Assembly: GCF_021134715.1 (NCBI RefSeq) | Contig: NC_060023.1 | Coordinates: forward strand, 124,001-188,000 | Length of the DNA stretch: 64,000 bases | Direction: 5' to 3' | Source: Daphnia pulex | Taxonomy: Eukaryota; Arthropoda; Branchiopoda; Diplostraca; Daphniidae | Shown: one piece after another, positions 60,001 through 64,000 of the stretch | Layout: each line of letters begins with the position of its first letter | Position numbering within the stretch: position 1 is the first letter of the stretch | Notes under the pieces: generated by a model | Told to the model about the DNA's origin: nothing | What the model saw: the letters and a program-made list of their open reading frames with translations, nothing else | The model's database searches: none | Translations under genes and position numbers: made by a program

Positions 60001-61290
60001 CTTATTAAGAATGGAAAGTTAAATAATTACGACAAAAATTTAAGAAAGGGGGAAGGGATAAATCACATCAGTAATGACAGTACAATTACAGAGAAAAATC
60101 AATCCAGATTAAAGTTTACCCTGAAATTGATGAGATAAGATATGGCAGCTCTTTCCATCACTAAAACAAACCCAAAATAACAAATAATGAAATAATTTCA
60201 CAATTTAAACAAAAATCACAAAATGTGAGAAATGAATCTTTTACCGATCGCCGGAAGGCTATCCAGCAGTTTGAATGAAACAAGCAGTGGTTTGCGATGT
60301 CAAATGGTGAGTGGATCTAATTTGGCACGCCGAAGATTCGGTTCATCGCGGTGATCGAGTCCGATGCGATCATGGCCAACCAATCAATTCACGAATCGGC
60401 GACACTTTACAGGCACAGATAAGACATTATGAAGATACGAACGAATATATACGTCAATCAACAAAAGCAAAGGGAGAAGAAAAGCAGACTACGGGATGAT
60501 ATTCGTTAAGCAATTTGAAACTCTAATACTATGTCGCTGACTAGCACAGCAATGCGCGTCTGCGCTCGTTTAATTTAAGATTACATTTTTACTTACCAAC
60601 TACTACGAAAGAATCGTTAAATCATTGGTGGCTTCTCTTTGTAGTCTTGGTTTCAACCATTCGCAAGTCCATGGGATCCTTGATGATATTATAGTACTTG
60701 GGAACATCTACGGGCTCACGTAATCTGCAACTACCGTAGAAGCTGGCGTAGTTTCCTGTCATTAGCACAAGTTTACTCAACCTTGAATATCGATTGAAAT
60801 TCCTCTCTAGCAATTTTTGCTGCCAAAATATAACGAATTATTAACCAAAAAAGTGATTGAATGGTATGCAACAATGAAATCATATGAATCATATCCTTGT
60901 TAGTCACCTGCCTCAGACAGTACAGCTCGTAATAGAGGGGCTTTTCAAATTCCGTCTTGGCCAAAACTGCAGCAACAGTTCATCTGATGGGGGCTCGAGT
61001 AGTGTCATGTATGACTCATCACCAAAGCCAATTTCTTCGAGAATTTCACTTTATTAGGTGACAAAGATGAGTTTTGTAATGAATCAGCATTGGCGTCCAT
61101 GTAGATCGTGACCCAAAGATTCCAGAGTCTGAAAAGAGAAATAAAGAATTTCTTCAAAATATCCAGAAAAAGTCATTTTTACTTAAACACACAACCACGA
61201 GATGCTTACTCAATAATCTTGTTGATCACATTGTGGAAGCTGTTGAATGAAAGGATGAAAAATTATCTCGACGTTTTTCTCCATTGAACC
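59930..61290 (-). pseudogene. Bromodomain gene fragment, right copy
   Basis: Better preserved than the left copy. It keeps KPLYYELYCLRQ with a GTGACT donor (60895-60950) and VDVPKYYNIIKDPMDLR (60660-60720). The bromodomain signature PMDL is intact, but the helices that follow are missing or frameshifted, and no start or full frame can be assembled. Confidence 0.6.
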
Positions 61291-62454
61291 TTCATGAACA
61301 AGTTAGCAAAAAACTGGGTTGCTTTTCGACGATTCCACACCAGCGTTGACGTTCTCCTCACTTCTTTAAAAATGCTATTAGGTGAACTGAACATTCTGTC
61401 TGGCTGATTCACATAGATAGGAGTTGCAGTTTCTGAATGTTTGAGTTCACTTCATTACATACTTGTCCTACATCACTGGGTTATTCACAAACAGAGGTAA
61501 TTTTAAAAATCACACAGTACACTTAGACTTGCTTCTATTGCATCTAGGTGCTAAGTGGTGGTGTGATTGTGTGATCTTCTTGTAGAATTTTTTTTTTAAG
61601 GGAAGATGACTCACTTATTGCACCAATGTGATCTGCTGGGCACATGGGCTGTTTCAAACCTTTCCTTAATTTGACTGACTTGTTTCAAGTTTCAATCACG
61701 TTAAGAGGTAACGGCTATAACGGAACAGGGAACATTTTAGGCAATAGAGAAAAACAAGCAAATTTCTGCGTAAACTGACTCATTTTCCCCAATATGCTCG
61801 CAAAAACTCGATACTGAAACTTTGCAATTTATCCTGATGGCAGCCTCACCATACAACGTCTGTGCTGTCGCGTGTCGCCTGAGTCCCTGAGAACTTTAGC
61901 CGCTTTTGTACTGCGGAGTGCAGACGAACTTCCGGGAGAACTGGAAACTGAAAGCGGTGTTGCCATTAGAAAATGAGTGAAAATAGAAGAGAAAAAATCG
62001 GAGGAATTGTTTAACAGAATCAAAACTAACGCAATCCATCAATTAGATCAATCAATTAAGAGATCAACGATCAAACTAAAATCGGTGTGAGTATAGTCGG
62101 AAATTATCAACAACATATTACATATTATGAGATACAGCTTAAGAGTTATAAGAAGACAACAAGATAATAAGTTACCCTTACCCAATTAACTTGACTTGAG
62201 GCTCTGACTTGATCCATTGACAGCATAGATAGGTAGACTAGATGAATCCTTCCATCTCCTGTTTGTGCATGTACTTTTAACATTCAAATTTATTTCTAGG
62301 ACGAGTTGACAACAATACAAAACGGTTCAATTCCATGAAACCGAAATTTTAATTCATGTTAGATGGTCAAAACTCAGAAGACTAAACAATAAGTTTATAA
62401 TGTGTCAAAAATGAAATCTCCCACGATATCAAGTACGGAAGAAGGAACTGGAAA

Positions 62455-62630
62455 ATTTAATGTTCGCTACTATCCAGGGACTTGAGAAAACGATCCTCAA
62501 CTACACGAGGGACAATCAAGTGGCGAATAGGGAGAAGTGAAAGGAGAATGACAGGGAAAATCATCTTCATGTAAGGCCAAGGAACAAACCCAAAGAGACA
62601 CATGGGCATCAGCTGAGCCAATTTGCATCG
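62455..62630 (-). pseudogene. SLC4A11 3'-end fragment
   Basis: Copy of the last 57 codons and stop of the transporter ([20 protein letters not shown] ... FLKSLDSSEH). It is still open, with a few substitutions (Leu to Pro, Ala to Ser), but it is cut off from any upstream exon. Confidence 0.9.
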
Positions 62631-62788
62631 CAAAATGTTTATTGAGTTTAGTTAGGTATCAGAGGAGCGTGTCAAAGCTACACACCATTCTTGTATAAAT
62701 TATTCATTCCATGTTAATTTTCGACGTAACCTATTCGAGAAATCACGACTCATCTTTAACAATAGGCTAATTCCAGTTCCCACTGACA

Positions 62789-64000
62789 TTAATAATTGCA
62801 CCGAGGGACATTCTGGCGATAGTCGCACTGTTGGGGTTGAGGATTAAAGACCAATCCACCAGGACAGTTCTAAATGTGTAAAAGGTTCGTTTTTTGTTAG
62901 CTAATCTATCACAAATAGTTTCTTGATTATTAAAACTTACGAATAGATAGGGAGTCCCATTGGAGCACATGTAAAATGAGTTGCAATCATAAGGATTGGA
63001 TTTAATGCCATCGGATTGACAGGAGAATGGCGTCGTCGTGGGACGTTGCGTAGTGGCGACGGACACGCCCGTGATTGACGCAATCCAATTCAAGTAAGAC
63101 TGGACTCGAGTGAAGCCCTTCGGCTTCATCAACTCACAAAGATTATCTCCGAACGAAGCGATGCCAATCTGAACCCACGTACCATCGACAGAGTAAACCA
63201 TCGGTCCGCCACTGTCGCCCTATCCCAACAATTCAATGAATTTCAATTTTACGTAATAGAATAGATTGATGGCACCTTGCAAATTCCGCCCCGTGTTCCA
63301 TTAGTGCAAATCATAGTGCTGGCTATGATACTACCCCACGTTTCACTGCACTTTTCGTTGGAGATGACAGTCGTAGAAGCTTTGAGTAATACGTCGCTAG
63401 TCGATTCAACAGCTGAGAAAATCGGAATGGTTGAATATTATTTCTACAATCAAAAGGCCAAAAAAATTAATAAAATCACCGTCAGAGTAGTAACCCCATC
63501 CGCTGACTATAACCGTGTCGTTTACGTGATCTCTATTGCCCAGATCTGCCAAGACTACCGATCGAATTCGAGCTGTAAATCCAATTAAAAAAATTATTGG
63601 ATCGTAAATTATTAAAACAACAGAGCATAAGCCAACCAATATTTACCAGTGAATACGACGTTGACTGGGAGTTTAATGAGGGCAATGTCATCTGGGAATG
63701 TCTGACTGGAATATTTAGGATGAATGTAGAATTCTTTTGATTGCAAAGTGACTGTATCAGCATTGTTGATATTCAAATTGTGACCTCCTAGGACGACCGT
63801 AACCGATTCAGCACTATTATGAAATTCAATTGAATTACTTAAATTTGATGAAATAAGTCGAGAAAATAATTTACCCGTCCATGCAATGAGCTGCAGTCAT
63901 AATCCAATTTTGACTGATGAGTGAACCTCCACACTCACGTTGCATGCCCATTCTCGCAATTGTCAGATGGGCCATCCAAGGGAATTCACCGGGCACCGAC
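62789..64000 (-). CDS. Chymotrypsin-like serine protease with C-terminal chitin-binding domain, 5' partial
   Basis: Exons 63875-64000 (partial), 63647-63813, 63480-63572, 63276-63412, 62941-63219 and 62789-62869 join in frame; the N-terminus is beyond the window. It is an S1A peptidase with the catalytic triad visible: TAAHC (His), FPDDIALIKLP (Asp) and ICKGDSGGP (Ser). The position equivalent to trypsin Asp189 is Gly (GGICKGDSGG), so trypsin-like Arg/Lys cleavage is unlikely and chymotrypsin/elastase-like use is more probable. After a Thr/Pro linker (ATTQRPTTTP) comes a type-2 chitin-binding (peritrophin-A, CBM14) domain with six Cys (FSCQSDGIKSNPYDC...CNY), completed only by the last exon (NCPGGLVFNPQPQQCDYR). 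The likely site is the gut lumen or the peritrophic matrix/cuticle. Confidence 0.94.

Larger units (their letters stand above)
59650..62630 (-). repeat. Outer inverted-duplication arm, right
   Basis: Inverted, diverged copy of 33137-36465. Its outer end stops abruptly at about 62628 inside sequence equivalent to the last SLC4A11 exon. Confidence 0.85.

Overview
The window looks like nuclear DNA of a small-genome arthropod, most likely a branchiopod crustacean such as Daphnia. The evidence is animal Golgi enzymes with short (about 55-100 bp) GT-AG introns, vitelline-membrane-outer-layer (VMO-I) genes, an SLC4A11-type transporter, a secreted serine protease ending in a chitin-binding domain, and arthropod TATA/Inr promoters. 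No sequence search was possible; the genus is an inference.

Layout. (1) Positions 1-18 kb hold a dense cluster of glycan-building genes: an alpha-1,3-fucosyltransferase (GT10, 5' end outside the window), a beta-1,4-galactosyltransferase-family enzyme (GT7), a family-2 carbohydrate sulfotransferase, and four GT32 alpha-1,4-glycosyltransferase paralogues interrupted by a carbohydrate 6-O-sulfotransferase. (2) 18-29.7 kb holds three secreted-protein genes (one Thr-rich unknown, two VMO-I) in long sparse intergenic DNA. (3) 29.7-33.3 kb is a complete 14-exon SLC4A11-like transporter. (4) 36.7-41.6 kb holds two more Golgi enzymes: a core-1 beta-1,3-galactosyltransferase-like gene (GT31) and a GlcAT-I-like beta-1,3-glucuronosyltransferase (GT43). 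(5) 33.1-62.6 kb is dominated by nested inverted duplications: near-identical inner arms (about 42.6-49.2 and 51.0-57.6 kb) around a centre near 50.1-50.3 kb, and more diverged outer arms (33.1-36.5 and 59.6-62.6 kb). They carry decayed YYTEAP-repeat genes, an AIFM1-like pseudogene, two inverted-repeat transposon remnants, a bromodomain gene fragment and a copy of the SLC4A11 3' end; an NVL-like AAA-ATPase pseudogene lies between the right-hand arms. (6) 62.8-64 kb is a chymotrypsin-like protease with a C-terminal chitin-binding domain, cut by the window end.

How it fits together. Ten genes in 42 kb act on the non-reducing ends or linkers of glycans: GlcAT-I completes the proteoglycan linker, the GT31 enzyme makes core-1 O-glycan, and GT7, GT32 and GT10 enzymes plus sulfotransferases would cap or decorate chains. 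Together with VMO-I proteins and recently duplicated paralogues beside structurally unstable DNA, this resembles a rapidly evolving surface-glycan locus. I recall that parasite-resistance regions in Daphnia are described as rich in glycosyltransferases and structurally divergent; relating this window to them is a hypothesis.
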